NCBI RefSeq assembly: GCF_000787775.1
Contig: NZ_BBPM01000024.1
Coordinates: forward strand, 29,535 to 62,393
Length of the DNA stretch: 32,859 bases
Source of the DNA: Streptacidiphilus carbonis
Lineage (GTDB): Bacteria > Actinomycetota > Actinomycetes > Streptomycetales > Streptomycetaceae
Direction: 5' to 3'
Positions 8,618 to 16,619 of this stretch are shown here, in pieces. Numbering within the stretch: the first letter of the stretch is position 1; the number at the start of each line of letters is the position of its first letter. The notes beneath the pieces were generated by a model, which was not told the origin of the DNA, did not search any database, and saw only the letters and a program-made list of their open reading frames with translations. The position numbers and the translations under genes are program-made.

Positions 8618-9838
8618 ATGACGGTCCAGCAAGCTGCCCGCATGACCACCGAAGACACAGCGCCCACGGTGCTGAACATCGCCACCGAATGGCACTCCGC
8701 GCATGGCGGCCTGAGCACCCTCAGCCGTCGGCTGTGTGTCGCTCTCGCCCGAACCGGTGCCACTGTCCACTGCCTCGTGCCGATCGCAGGAGAGATTGAG
8801 CGGGCCGACGCCGCATCAGCCGGGGTGACGCTGGTCGAGGCTCAGTCCGGTGCCGGTGCCGGTGCCGGTCACTGCCCGCTGCCGCCGGGAGTCGTACCCA
8901 GCGTCGTGATCGGACACGGCCGCGTCACCGGGGTGCAGGCGCGCCGCCATATCCAGGACCACTGGTCTTCGGCCCGACTTCTGCATGTCGTGCACGTAGC
9001 GCCGGACGAGCTGGAATGGTGGCGCGCCGGCCGCACGGACGACGCCGGGGTGCGCGCCGACGTACGTACCCGCCTCGAACTCAGTCTTGCCCGCGACGCC
9101 ACCTGGACTGCCGCCGTCGGGCCACGACTGCACCAGCGGCTGCTGCGGGACCTGTCGGTCTTTCCCGGAACTGCCAAGCCGCTCAGGCTGGACCCCGGCT
9201 TCGACCTGACCGATCCCGCTCCGCGCGCCCCCACCCCGGGAGGGCCGGTGCAGGTGCTGCTCATGGGCAGGATGGAGGACTGGGAGATCAAGGGTGTCGA
9301 CCTGGGCGCCAAGGCGGTCGCACACGCCCTGACACTCCGGGGCGAAGCCCAGCCCGAGGTAGAACTGCTCGTGCGTGGTGCCGCTCCAGGCGAATGTGGC
9401 GCGCTGCGTGATGCGATCCAGGGGTGGGCGGCACGACCGTCCCTCGCGGTGACGGTGCGCCCGTTCTCCACCGAAGCCGAGCAACTGGCGCAGGACTTCG
9501 CGCGGGCCACGCTCCTGCTCATGCCCTCGCGGGCGGAAGGCTTCGGACTTGTGGGGCAAGAGGCCGTAGTCGCGGGTACTCCCACCCTGGTCAGCGGGAG
9601 GAGTGGTCTCGGCATGCTCCTGCGGGAGATGTTGCCCACGTCGGAGGCGTCACGCCTGGTGGTGCCGGTCGTCTCGAACGAGGCCGACGACGTGATGCGT
9701 TGGGGCCACGAGGTCGCCGCCGTTCTGCGCGACCCGTCCGCCGCGTTCGTCACCGCGGAGGCTGCGCGCCGGACGGCGGCGACCCGCTGCACCTGGGAGA
9801 TGGCCGCGCGGGAGATCCTCGACCTACTGCGCAAATGA
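8618..9838 (+). CDS. GT4-like glycosyltransferase divergent from the STAND gene
   Basis: A GT-B fold glycosyltransferase of about 400 aa. The N-terminal domain carries an EWHSAHGGLSTLSRRL signature and a VIGHGR motif. The C-terminal donor-binding domain has LLMGRMEDWEIKGVDLGAKA and the retaining-enzyme motif EGFGLVGQEAVVAGTPTLVSG with its conserved glutamates. I recall the HGGLST-plus-IGHGR combination from a glycosyltransferase group found in bacterial and invertebrate proteins alongside NACHT-type ATPases; this is memory, not a search. The start is ambiguous: ATG 8618 or ATG 8642, neither with a good Shine-Dalgarno site, so a leaderless start is possible. No transmembrane segment is seen, so it is probably cytosolic. 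Donor and acceptor are unknown. Confidence 0.8.
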   Translation: MTVQQAARMTTEDTAPTVLNIATEWHSAHGGLSTLSRRLCVALARTGATVHCLVPIAGEIERADAASAGVTLVEAQSGAGAGAGHCPLPPGVVPSVVIGHGRVTGVQARRHIQDHWSSARLLHVVHVAPDELEWWRAGRTDDAGVRADVRTRLELSLARDATWTAAVGPRLHQRLLRDLSVFPGTAKPLRLDPGFDLTDPAPRAPTPGGPVQVLLMGRMEDWEIKGVDLGAKAVAHALTLRGEAQPEVELLVRGAAPGECGALRDAIQGWAARPSLAVTVRPFSTEAEQLAQDFARATLLLMPSRAEGFGLVGQEAVVAGTPTLVSGRSGLGMLLREMLPTSEASRLVVPVVSNEADDVMRWGHEVAAVLRDPSAAFVTAEAARRTAATRCTWEMAAREILDLLRK

Positions 9839-9889
9839 ATCGTGCACTGGACCTGAGTGCGCTCGGACGGCGCCCACCGTTGCTGGTCC

Positions 9890-10260
9890 TCAGGATGCGG
9901 CGAACCTGGGCCGCGGTCCGCTCCGGCTTCTCCTTCTTCAACGCGACCGCGAGCTCCAGCAGCTCAGGCTGGGTCCGCGGGACGCACCGCCTCGGGGTCG
10001 GCGAGCGCGGCGAAGCCACCCCGGCGCCAGTCCCGCACCCACCGGTCCAAAGTCCACCGGTCACGGTGACCTGCCGGCCGAACGCGTCGGTATGCTCCTG
10101 CTCGGCGATCCGCCGACACAACGCACCGCCGACACAACGCACCGCGCTGCCGGGTCGACAGCGCCGGGTCGATCACTTCCTGGATCAGCGAATACCGGAA
10201 CAGGGCCACCTGCCGGGACTTCTCTGCCCGGCGGCGGTCCTCCTCCTCGAAGGACTCCAT
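9890..10260 (-). pseudogene. Frameshifted N-terminus of a Mu-type/rve transposase
   Basis: The minus strand from ATG 10260 encodes the N-terminal region of a large DDE transposase: LFRYSLIQEVIDPALSTRQR, RWTLDRWVRDWRRGGFAAL and PELLELAVALKKEKPERTAA followed by QVRRIL. These segments are spread over two reading frames with at least three switches. The first switch coincides with a 16-bp tandem duplication at 10111-10142. The catalytic domain is absent; the sequence stops matching near 9890, just beyond the end of the glycosyltransferase gene. The remainder, 10261-10392, holds nothing that I recognise. It is certainly non-functional as a transposase. Confidence 0.65.
10111..10142. repeat. 16-bp perfect tandem duplication
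   Basis: CGCCGACACAACGCAC occurs twice head to tail, at 10111-10126 and 10127-10142. It lies inside the transposase remnant. Because 16 is not a multiple of three, it accounts for the first frameshift: the residues GALCRR appear twice, once in each frame. Confidence 0.9.
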
Positions 10261-10392
10261 GCGGCCTCCACACCCTGGCCGGCGAGCCGCCCCAGCATCC
10301 GGAACCCGGCCCCGTCGGGCGATCCCCGGCACGCCCGCCGGTCAGGTCCCGTGCCGGGCGCGCCCCCAGTTGCCTGCAGCCCCGGCCGTGGT

Positions 10393-10731
10393 TCAGATGG
10401 TTCCGCGGAGTTTGGCCAGAGCCTCCTCCAGCAGGATCTCGCCCTCCTCCTGGGTGCGGCGCTGACGCAGGTATCCCAGGTGCGTCTTGTAGGGGACGGT
10501 ACTGGTCGGAGCCGGGGTGTTGTCCCGGTCGGTGCTGGCGGCCAGCCCGCACTTGGGGCAGTCCCACTCCGGCGGGGCCACTGCCTCGCGGGCGAACGCG
10601 ATCCGGACCTCGTGTCCGTTGCCGCACCAGAACGAGACGATCGAGCGGGGCGCGGATTCACCGCGCTCGTTCTCCCCCATCGGCCCCGCACCGACCTGGC
10701 TGCCCCGGATTCCACCGCTACGTCCCGCCAT
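10393..10731 (-). CDS. rbpB: RbpA-family RNA polymerase-binding protein (RbpB-like paralog)
   Basis: A 112-aa protein from ATG 10731, with GAGGAG nine bases upstream. It has the RbpA layout: an N-terminal basic, glycine-rich stretch; a core zinc-ribbon-like part with CGNGHEVRIAF and PPEWDCPKCG; and a C-terminal helical sigma-interaction part (KTHLGYLRQRRTQEEGEILL). RbpA binds the primary sigma factor and RNA polymerase and stimulates transcription initiation. The N-terminus differs from canonical RbpA, and the protein resembles the second streptomycete paralog, so rbpB is a tentative name. The gene stands alone between a transposase ruin and a DEAD-box helicase. Confidence 0.75.
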   Translation of the reverse strand: MAGRSGGIRGSQVGAGPMGENERGESAPRSIVSFWCGNGHEVRIAFAREAVAPPEWDCPKCGLAASTDRDNTPAPTSTVPYKTHLGYLRQRRTQEEGEILLEEALAKLRGTI

Positions 10732-11204
10732 GCCCTGCACTCCTCATCCGAAAGAATCCGCCTCCAAGCCGAAGACAGCGACCCAGCCTACGAGCACCAA
10801 CAACGTCTCTGCTCACCCCCGGCCTCTCGGGCCGGCACGGCGGCGCTGGACGCGACCGGCGACCAACTCCACCGCGTCCGCACGCGGACCATAGGGTCAG
10901 TACCCCGCCCCACCAGCTCCCCCTCCACGAACAACCAGGACGGTGTCCGAGGCATCCTGGATGCGCCGCGCCCTGCCGCCCTCGGCCAGCCGCGGACGAT
11001 GGGCGCCTGTTGATGGTCAGCCCGGTTCGCGTCCGGCAGCGAAGATCGGCGTCTGGGTCTCGACCAACGCGACGGGCGATGCGGTGAAGGGGGGAGGCAG
11101 AGCGGGGAATCTGTGGAGTGATCACTCCGCGGCCGGCCCGCACTGCCTCGCCATCAGGTGGTCGGGGCTCGGCTGGGGCCCCGGTCAGCCGGTGCCTGCG
11201 GGTT
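10732..11204. other. Gene-free stretch between rbpB-like and DEAD-box helicase
   Basis: No reading frame here has the codon bias or motifs of a real gene. It should contain the rbpB-like promoter and the 3' end of the helicase transcript. A weak hairpin with GGCTG (11171-11175) and CAGCC (11186-11190) lies just after the helicase stop. Nothing else stands out. Confidence 0.5.
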
Positions 11205-12725
11205 CTAGCCTGCGACGCGGGTACGGTGGGGGGCCCGGCTGCGGGACGCGGGGGCGCCCTGTGCAGTGCGGGCACCGGAGGAGGTGGCCCGGTTGCGCTG
11301 GTTGCGGCCGGAGGAGGCGCTGCGGCGGGGGCGTTCGACCACGGGGTTGGTGATCACGACGGGGATGCCGGTGGGGACGCAGGCGCCGGTGATGCGGGCG
11401 AGTTCGGTGTCGCTGGAGTGGATCTGGGTGGTGTGGGGGGTGATGCCGGCGGTGTGCATCATCCGGGTCATCTCGCGGCGTTGGTTGGGCAGTACGAGGG
11501 TGACCACGGTGCCCGACTCGCCGGCGCGGGCGGTGCGGCCGCCGCGGTGGAGGTAGTCCTTGTGGTCGGTGGGCGGGTCGATGTTGACGACCAGGTCCAG
11601 TCCGTCGACGTGGATGCCGCGGGCGGCGACGTTGGTGGCGATCAGTGCGGTGACCTGGCCGTCTCGGAACTGGTCCAGGGTGCGGGTGCGCTGGGGCTGG
11701 GACTTGCCGCCGTGCAGCGCGGCCGCTTTGACGCCGTTGGCCAGAAGTTCCAGGACCAGGCGGTCGGCGCCGTGCCGGGTGTCGGTGAACATGATGACGC
11801 CGCCGTCGCGGGAGGCGATGTGGGCGATGGCCGCGTTCTTGTCGTTGCCCTGCACGTGGAGCAGGTGGTGCTCCATGGTGCTGACGGTGGCTGAGGAGGG
11901 GTCGACCGAGTGGGTGACGGGGTCGGTGAGGAAGCGGCGGACCAGGCGGTCGACGTTGCGGTCCAAGGTGGCGGAGAAGAGCATGGTCTGCCCGCCGGGC
12001 GCGACCTGCTCCAGTAGTTCGGTGACCTGGGGCAGGAAGCCCATGTCGGCCATCTGGTCGGCTTCGTCCAGGACGGTGATGGTGACCTGGTCCAGGCGGC
12101 AGTCGCCGCGGTCGATCAGGTCCTTGAGCCGGCCGGGGGTGGCGACGACCAGTTCGGCGCCCCGGTGCAGGGCCTGGGCCTGGCGGCTGATCGACATCCC
12201 GCCGACCACGGTGGCCAGCCGTAGCCTCACCGCGTGGGCGTAGGGGGTGAGCGCGTCGGTGACCTGCTGGGCCAGTTCGCGGGTGGGGACCAGGACCAGG
12301 GCCAGCGGTTGGCGGGGCTCGGCCTTGCGGCCTGCGGTTCGGGCCAGGACTGCCAGGCCGAAGGCGATGGTCTTGCCCGAGCCGGTGCGGCCCCGTCCCA
12401 GTACGTCGCGTCCGGCCAGCGAGTTGGGCAGCGTGGCCGCCTGGATCGGGAACGGTGCGGTCACGCCCTGACGGGTCAGGGTCGCCAGCAGGGCGCCGGG
12501 CATGTCCAGCTCGCTGAAAGCCTCCACGGCGGGCAGCGCCGGCGTGGTACTGACTGGCAGCGCGAACTCGCCCTGCGGCGAGGATCCCTGACGGCCCCTC
12601 GGCGAGCTGGAGCGCTGGCCGCCGCCGGTGCGGCGGCCGTAGGAGGATGCTGCCGATCCGGAGCGCGGGGCCGAACGGGTGTGCGGGCTGGAACTGTGGT
12701 CGGACGAACGGCTGGAACGGTTCAT
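11205..12725 (-). CDS. DEAD-box ATP-dependent RNA helicase
   Basis: A 506-aa helicase starting at ATG 12725 with AGGAAGG upstream. Motifs in order: Q motif PFPIQAATLP (91-100), motif I RGRTGSGKT (111-119), Ia PTRELAQQV (147-155), Ib TPGRL (196-200), DEAD (220-223), SAT (251-253), motif V ATNVAARGI (363-371), and motif VI HRGGRTARAG (393-402). The first 50 residues and the last 50 are Ser/Arg/Gly-rich and probably disordered RNA-binding tails. It should unwind RNA duplexes in ribosome assembly or mRNA decay. A cold-shock gene lies upstream on the same strand, and a long gene-free leader precedes the helicase, which fits cold-inducible DEAD-box helicases. Confidence 0.95.
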   Translation of the reverse strand: MNRSSRSSDHSSSPHTRSAPRSGSAASSYGRRTGGGQRSSSPRGRQGSSPQGEFALPVSTTPALPAVEAFSELDMPGALLATLTRQGVTAPFPIQAATLPNSLAGRDVLGRGRTGSGKTIAFGLAVLARTAGRKAEPRQPLALVLVPTRELAQQVTDALTPYAHAVRLRLATVVGGMSISRQAQALHRGAELVVATPGRLKDLIDRGDCRLDQVTITVLDEADQMADMGFLPQVTELLEQVAPGGQTMLFSATLDRNVDRLVRRFLTDPVTHSVDPSSATVSTMEHHLLHVQGNDKNAAIAHIASRDGGVIMFTDTRHGADRLVLELLANGVKAAALHGGKSQPQRTRTLDQFRDGQVTALIATNVAARGIHVDGLDLVVNIDPPTDHKDYLHRGGRTARAGESGTVVTLVLPNQRREMTRMMHTAGITPHTTQIHSSDTELARITGACVPTGIPVVITNPVVERPRRSASSGRNQRNRATSSGARTAQGAPASRSRAPHRTRVAG

Positions 12726-13116
12726 GGGAGGACCTTCCTCGAAAGCGGCGCGCGTCGAGGAAGGCTCCAGCCGCACCGAAGCCGGCGCGGGGAGATCGCA
12801 CGAACGAGCCAGAAAGTATGGATTGCGGGGCGTGGACGGTGAAACCGTGCGGCACGTCACCTACGGTCGGCGCACACCCACGGGAGCGGGGCGGCAGAAA
12901 CCTCGAACCGTACTCAGATACAGAAGAACCAAGAGTCACGGCAGGGCGGTACCCGAACGCGGCGCGGTGCGTCTCGCGGGGTGGGTCGCCGGTGGCGGAG
13001 CCAGAGGGCCCGGGATGCGGGCCGGAAGTGTGCTCAGGTGGGGCCGCCTGTCCGCACCGCGGGTGTGCGCGGGGCGGACAGGCGCTTCGCAGCGCTGGAG
13101 GCTGCGGGGGTGGAAC
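12726..13116. other. Long gene-free leader upstream of the helicase
   Basis: This 391-bp stretch lies between the cold-shock gene stop and the helicase start, both on the minus strand. No gene is visible. It holds the cold-shock gene's terminator candidate (13047-13082) and presumably the helicase promoter with a long 5' leader. Confidence 0.5.
13047..13082 (-). terminator. Hairpin downstream of the cold-shock gene
   Basis: CCTGTCCGC (13047-13055) pairs with GCGGACAGG (13074-13082), 9-bp arms around a GC-rich 18-base loop. It starts 35 bases after the cold-shock gene stop. There is no T-run, as is common for actinobacterial terminators. Confidence 0.5.
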
Positions 13117-13458
<342 letters not shown>

Positions 13459-13544
13459 TCATGGGAACCACAACTGCAACACAGTGACTGTAGCAGGAAC
13501 GAGGACCCCGCAGGGGAGAGAGACCGCGCGGGCGCGTTGGTGGC

Positions 13545-13951
13545 GAGCGCCGACGAGCCCTTCGGCGCTCTGCTGCTGTGGCTGCTGGTCATCGGTTCTC
13601 CAGCGCGGCAGCCGATGATCCGTCAGGCCTGCCGGAGCCGGGAGGCCGCGCTGGCGCACATCGACCCGCACTGGAATCCCGGCTGGCCGCTGGAGTGGCA
13701 GCGCCACTACGCCGGGGTGCGCGAGGTGCGCAGGCCATCGCCCCTTACCAGGTCACCGTCATCGCCCGCGACAACGGCGTGCGGACCCGGGCCGTGACCT
13801 GGGTCTGCCCTAGGACTTCCTTCCGGACAAGTACATGAGCCGCGAGAACGGCCTCACTGCGGAGCACCGCGAGGCCAACCTCGCCAGCATCACCGTCTGT
13901 GCCCGAGGATCCCGCCGACACCCGGGGCGGCAGCAGCGGCACCACAGCTGA
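13545..13951 (+). pseudogene. Decayed gene of unknown function
   Basis: Three consecutive plus-strand segments in different frames have protein-like composition: GALLLWLLVIGSPARQPMIR continuing to HYAGVREVR (to about 13734); then AIAPYQVTVIARDNGVRTRA followed by VTWVCP (to about 13812); then DFLPDKYMSRENGLTAEHRE followed by ANLASI, ending at a TGA near 13951. Joining them needs two single-base-scale shifts. I do not recognise the family. It could instead be chance coding-like sequence in GC-rich DNA. Confidence 0.3.
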
Positions 13952-13990
13952 CGCGAGGTCGCACCAGCAGTCGCTGAGGGGGCTGCGGGG

Positions 13991-14368
13991 TCAGCGGCGG
14001 CGGCGGTCGTCGGCGAGTGCGGTCAGCGGGCCGTACTCGCAGGCGAGCTGGTTCCAGGTCAGCACCTCACCGCAGCGCGCCTGGAACTCCTTCGGGTTGA
14101 AACCGGGCATGGTCCAGGTACCGGCGGCCCGGTCTCGCAGCCACAGGTCCCCGTCGCCGTCGACCACGGTCGGCGGGACCGGTACGGGCTCGGCCTGGTC
14201 GATGGGCTCCCAGGTTGCCCGGCCCGGGTGCGAGGCGCGGCGCAGCTCGGCGGTGGCCTGCCGGGCGGCGAAGTCACGGGTGTGCTCCTCTGCCTCCTTG
14301 ACCGACGCGAGCCGGAAGGCGTCGGCGAGTACGGGCAGGGCGGGGTTCCGGCTGCGCTTCGAACTCAT
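13991..14368 (-). CDS. Hypothetical protein, 125 aa
   Basis: The ATG at 14368 has GGAGG eleven bases upstream and the frame has normal Streptomyces codon bias. The N-terminal half (residues 1-50) is helical and basic. The C-terminal half has DGDGDLWLRDRAAGTWTMPG, with tryptophans spaced as in small beta-rich domains. No signal peptide, transmembrane segment or catalytic motif is visible, and I do not recognise the family. A large perfect inverted repeat lies 40 bp upstream (14408-14442). It is probably a stand-alone gene. Confidence 0.6.
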   Translation of the reverse strand: MSSKRSRNPALPVLADAFRLASVKEAEEHTRDFAARQATAELRRASHPGRATWEPIDQAEPVPVPPTVVDGDGDLWLRDRAAGTWTMPGFNPKEFQARCGEVLTWNQLACEYGPLTALADDRRRR

Positions 14369-14407
14369 TCGTTGGTTACCTCCGTAGGGGGTGCCATGTC
14401 CGTTATG

Positions 14408-14442
14408 GCGCCCCGGGATAGGAACACGCTATCCCGGGGCGC
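14408..14442. repeat. 14-bp perfect inverted repeat
   Basis: GCGCCCCGGGATAG (14408-14421) and its exact reverse complement (14429-14442) flank a 7-base loop. There is no T-run on either side, so it is a poor intrinsic terminator by E. coli rules, but it could be a bidirectional actinobacterial terminator or an operator for the gene at 13991-14368. Confidence 0.6.
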
Positions 14443-14613
14443 GAGCCGGGCCAGCCAGGAGTGCGCCACGCGGGCCCATCGGCTTGCCGGTGGACTTGTT
14501 CCTGTGGAGCTCAAGAATACGAATCGACGTGCGCAGCGGAGGGCCATCGCCGCGCTGGACGGGCGACCAGAGCAAACTGATCAGCGGTTCAGCCTCGTCT
14601 GGGATCATGCACC

Positions 14614-14959
14614 GTGATCCTGTCCACGGTTACGCCATCACCCGTCGCCTGCTGTCACTGCCCGCCCTGCTGCTGCGACGTGACGCTTCCAAGGACGCCG
14701 AGCTGCTGGTACTGCGGCACGAGAACGTGGTCCTGCGCCGCCAGGGTCCCGCGCCTGCGCTACAAACCAGCTGACCGCATGTGGTTCACCGCCCTCTCGC
14801 ACCTGATACCCCGTAGGCGCTGGGCAAAGGTCTTCCCGATGACACCCACCGCCCTCCTGGCCTGGCATCGGGCCCCCAGCAATCGACCTAGCGGAGCGAC
14901 GAGTCCGCCGCAGAGCAATCCTCGGAGGCCTTATCAACGAGTACCAGATCGCCAACTGA
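14614..14959 (+). pseudogene. Second internally deleted IS transposase remnant
   Basis: From GTG 14614 the sequence encodes the same transposase N-terminus as at 4417 (LLSLPALLLRRDASKDAELL, VLRHENVVLRR, then YKPADRMWFTALSHLIPRRR and MTPTALLAWHR). It has a one-base loss near 14630 and another frame switch near 14745. After residue about 110 it jumps to the family C-terminus (RRRAILGGLINEYQIAN and a stop at 14957-14959). The catalytic core is missing. It sits about 175 bp left of the first att repeat. Confidence 0.65.
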
Positions 14960-15011
14960 CGCCACATAGAATCCGCAGGTCAGCCATCGAATCCTGTTTT
15001 TGAGCCCCACA

Positions 15012-15050
15012 GGGAGCATTCTGGGGGCAAATCGCACCCAGAATGCTCCC
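15012..15050. repeat. 14-bp inverted repeat left of the first att repeat
   Basis: GGGAGCATTCTGGG (15012-15025) and its exact reverse complement (15037-15050) are separated by 11 bases. The repeat lies 86 bp outside the first 43-bp att copy. It may be an integrase arm-type site left from an earlier element, or the tail of a terminator array. Its role is not known. Confidence 0.6.
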
Positions 15051-15072
15051 AATCCCAACCCCCGAAAACGAC

Positions 15073-15110
15073 TCAAGGGCTGCATCTGATTCCTCAGATA
15101 TGGCCCTTGA
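15073..15110 (-). terminator. Terminator-like hairpin behind att copy 1
   Basis: TCAAGGGC (15073-15080) pairs with GCCCTTGA (15103-15110), enclosing a second stem ATCTGA/TCAGAT (15084-15099). On the minus strand, the direction of tRNA transcription, it is followed by a short GTTTTC tract. It would terminate a tRNA ending at the first att copy. Confidence 0.55.
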
Positions 15111-15135
15111 CCTGCGACTATTGACTGGCGCCCGA

Positions 15136-15178
15136 GTCGGGACGACAGGATTTGAACCTGCGACCCCCTGACCCCCAG
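15136..15178 (-). repeat. att copy 1: 43-bp partial tRNA-Pro 3' end
   Basis: These 43 bases are identical to 16367-16409 and to 31357-31399 in the intact tRNA-Pro. They cover the tRNA from the anticodon loop through the T arm and acceptor 3' strand. The 5' half of the tRNA is not present here. It is the leftmost attachment site of a tandem array. Confidence 0.9.
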
Positions 15179-15268
15179 CCGCTCGCCTGCCGCTCCCAAC
15201 GAGTGCAGAGCGGGTTCACGGCTTTTCGGCTGCACTTCGACACCTGCTGCTCCCAAGCCGCCCTTTAC

Positions 15269-15610
15269 TTACGCTGCCCTGTGGGCGGAGAGCGTTACCT
15301 GCGCTGTGTCGGCGTCGATGGCGATGTTCAAGGAGGCATCAAGACCCTTGGCTAGCTTTGCCAGCAGCGGCAGCGTCGGCACGGTGTCGGATCCCTCGAT
15401 CCGGGAGATCTTGCCCTGGGTCAGGCCGGTCCGGGCAGCCAGTTCGGTCTGGGAGAGGCCCAGTTCGATGCGGCGGTCGTAGACCACCTTCGCCAGTGCC
15501 ATCGACAGGCGATGTTCCTGGCGCTCCTCCTGCACCTCGGCGGACTCGGTGTATCCCTCGGCCAGTTCGCGCTCACGCGCCAGCTTCCAGCGGCTGTGCT
15601 CCATCGTCAC
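15269..15610 (-). CDS. XRE-family antitoxin (HigA-type), cassette pair
   Basis: A 113-aa protein with an N-terminal charged helix (SRWKLARERELAEGY) and an XRE helix-turn-helix (LGLSQTELAARTGLTQGKIS, then RIEGSDTVPTL). The GTG at 15610 overlaps the toxin stop as GTGA; an ATG two codons on (15604) is an alternative. AGGAAGGGGA lies just before, compatible with either. The antitoxin should neutralise the toxin encoded directly upstream and repress through the palindrome at 15981-15995. It is not closely similar to the antitoxin at 522-851. Confidence 0.8.
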   Translation of the reverse strand: MTMEHSRWKLARERELAEGYTESAEVQEERQEHRLSMALAKVVYDRRIELGLSQTELAARTGLTQGKISRIEGSDTVPTLPLLAKLAKGLDASLNIAIDADTAQVTLSAHRAA

Positions 15611-15975
15611 TCCCCTTCCTTACGGCTGAACACCGTGTGCGCCGGCAGATGCGAGGCCTCGCACTCCTTCTTCACCAGCACCGCCCGACTGATCTGGGCC
15701 TCCTCATGCGACCGCGTCTTACGGAATACCGTGAGCAGCACGATGCGGCGATCCTCAGTGATCCAGAAGGTGATGCGCGTCGCTACTCCGTCGAGGGTGG
15801 GGCGCAGCTCGCTCACCCCGTCGCGCAACGGTTTGGCATAGGGCATCGGGGTCTGGAGCCCGAACTCTGCCAACACCTCGACATAGTCTTCGACCTTGCG
15901 GAAATGCTTGCCCGAAAGCAGCTCCAGCCAGGCCCGCACCTCCGGCTCGGCCTCAACGACATACAGGGCACTCAT
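15607..15975 (-). CDS. HigB/RelE-type toxin, cassette pair
   Basis: I place the start at ATG 15975, giving 122 aa that begin MSALYVVEAEPEVRAWLELL. The longer open frame to 16146 has no family-like residues. Features of the RelE/HigB superfamily are the N-terminal EPEVRAWL helix, GVSELRPTLDG, TRITFWITEDRRIVLLTVF and a basic helix with FRKTRSHEEAQISRA. The product would be a ribosome-dependent mRNA endonuclease. TATACT (15985-15990 on the minus strand) ends nine bases before the ATG, so the transcript has essentially no leader. It is the only cargo of the small att-bounded interval, together with its antitoxin. Confidence 0.8.
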   Translation of the reverse strand: MSALYVVEAEPEVRAWLELLSGKHFRKVEDYVEVLAEFGLQTPMPYAKPLRDGVSELRPTLDGVATRITFWITEDRRIVLLTVFRKTRSHEEAQISRAVLVKKECEASHLPAHTVFSRKEGE

Positions 15976-15980
15976 GTCGT

Positions 15981-15995
15981 CGACAGTATATGTCG
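15981..15995 (-). promoter_or_regulatory. Operator overlapping the -10 box of the cassette TA promoter
   Basis: CGACAGTATATGTCG is a 5-bp-arm inverted repeat whose centre contains the TATACT -10 element of the minus-strand promoter. Binding here would block transcription directly, as expected for autoregulation by the XRE antitoxin. Confidence 0.55.
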
Positions 15996-16310
15996 CACAC
16001 AACATCCGCAACGCCTCGCACGCCACAACCCTGCACGCACACGCGTCGATAACACGCCACTGAACGCGTTCAATAATACCGCCCGGCCGAGCCTGCGCCT
16101 CCCCCACTCCAAGGGTCCCCACCTGCGCGGATGAGGTTCTCGGCACCTACAGTCACTCGATCGTGAAGGACGCCAGCACCGCGCCTACGGATCATTGGCA
16201 GCGGAGTGCGTCAACTGCCCAGCATTCCCAAGGGATTTACCCCACCGGGCCCCTCGGTCCCATCTGCGGGGATGCGACACCATCCTGCGACCACCAGCCC
16301 GCGACGCGCC

Positions 16311-16347
16311 GAAAAAGGCCGCCCCCACCTTCCGGCAGAAACGGCCT
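16311..16347 (-). terminator. Terminator-like hairpin behind att copy 2
   Basis: On the minus strand AGGCCG (from 16347) pairs with CGGCCT (to 16316) and is followed by TTTTTC. It would end a tRNA transcript finishing at the second att copy. It differs in sequence from the hairpins behind the other two copies. Confidence 0.6.
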
Positions 16348-16366
16348 CCGACCTGCAGTGATGCTG

Positions 16367-16409
16367 GTCGGGACGACAGGATTTGAACCTGCGACCCCCT
16401 GACCCCCAG
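16367..16409 (-). repeat. att copy 2 (left end of the 15-kb element)
   Basis: An exact 43-bp copy of the 3' part of the tRNA-Pro gene. Bases to its right are unrelated to the tRNA, so this is a junction site and not a working tRNA. With the copy at 31357-31399 it bounds the integrative element. Confidence 0.92.
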
Positions 16410-16619
16410 GCGGGCCCCAACCTTCCGCCAACATGAGGGATGGGGTCACCCAGCTGGTACATCAGGTGACTGAGGAGCCTCGACCACCTGGCCGAGTCCC
16501 GGTATTTGCGAGCTCGTCCAGCCATGTTGATGTCAGACGTTGCTGTCACACGGCCTGACACCAACTTGAACCCTGTCCAGTGCGAAGAAGCACGCGGGAA
16601 CCCTTGCAGGTGGAGCGAG

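Larger units (their letters stand above)
15136..16409. mobile_element. Small att-bounded cassette carrying a TA pair
   Basis: The interval between att copies 1 and 2 is about 1.2 kb and contains one HigBA-like pair and its own terminator-like hairpin beside att copy 2. No integrase, replication or transfer gene is present. It is either the remnant of a deleted integrative element or a passenger that could be mobilised by the neighbouring integrase acting on the shared att sequence. Confidence 0.6.

Noticed and set aside
8468..8770. N-terminal extension of the STAND protein to 8770
   Set aside because: The extra 101 residues are low-complexity and overlap the divergent glycosyltransferase start; ATG 8467 has a Shine-Dalgarno site and begins the HTH-like domain.
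11118..11894. Glycine-rich plus-strand open frame
   Set aside because: Antisense shadow of the DEAD-box helicase; the helicase motifs on the minus strand are decisive.
16211..16564. Minus-strand open frame containing GSGGRRFKSCRPDQ
   Set aside because: This peptide is the translation of the tRNA-Pro fragment in att copy 2, a common source of spurious gene calls; the same happens at 31303-31500.
16410..16619. Gene between att copy 2 and the PIN toxin
   Set aside because: These 210 bp contain no frame with a plausible start, codon bias or motif; I see nothing in it beyond the element's left end.
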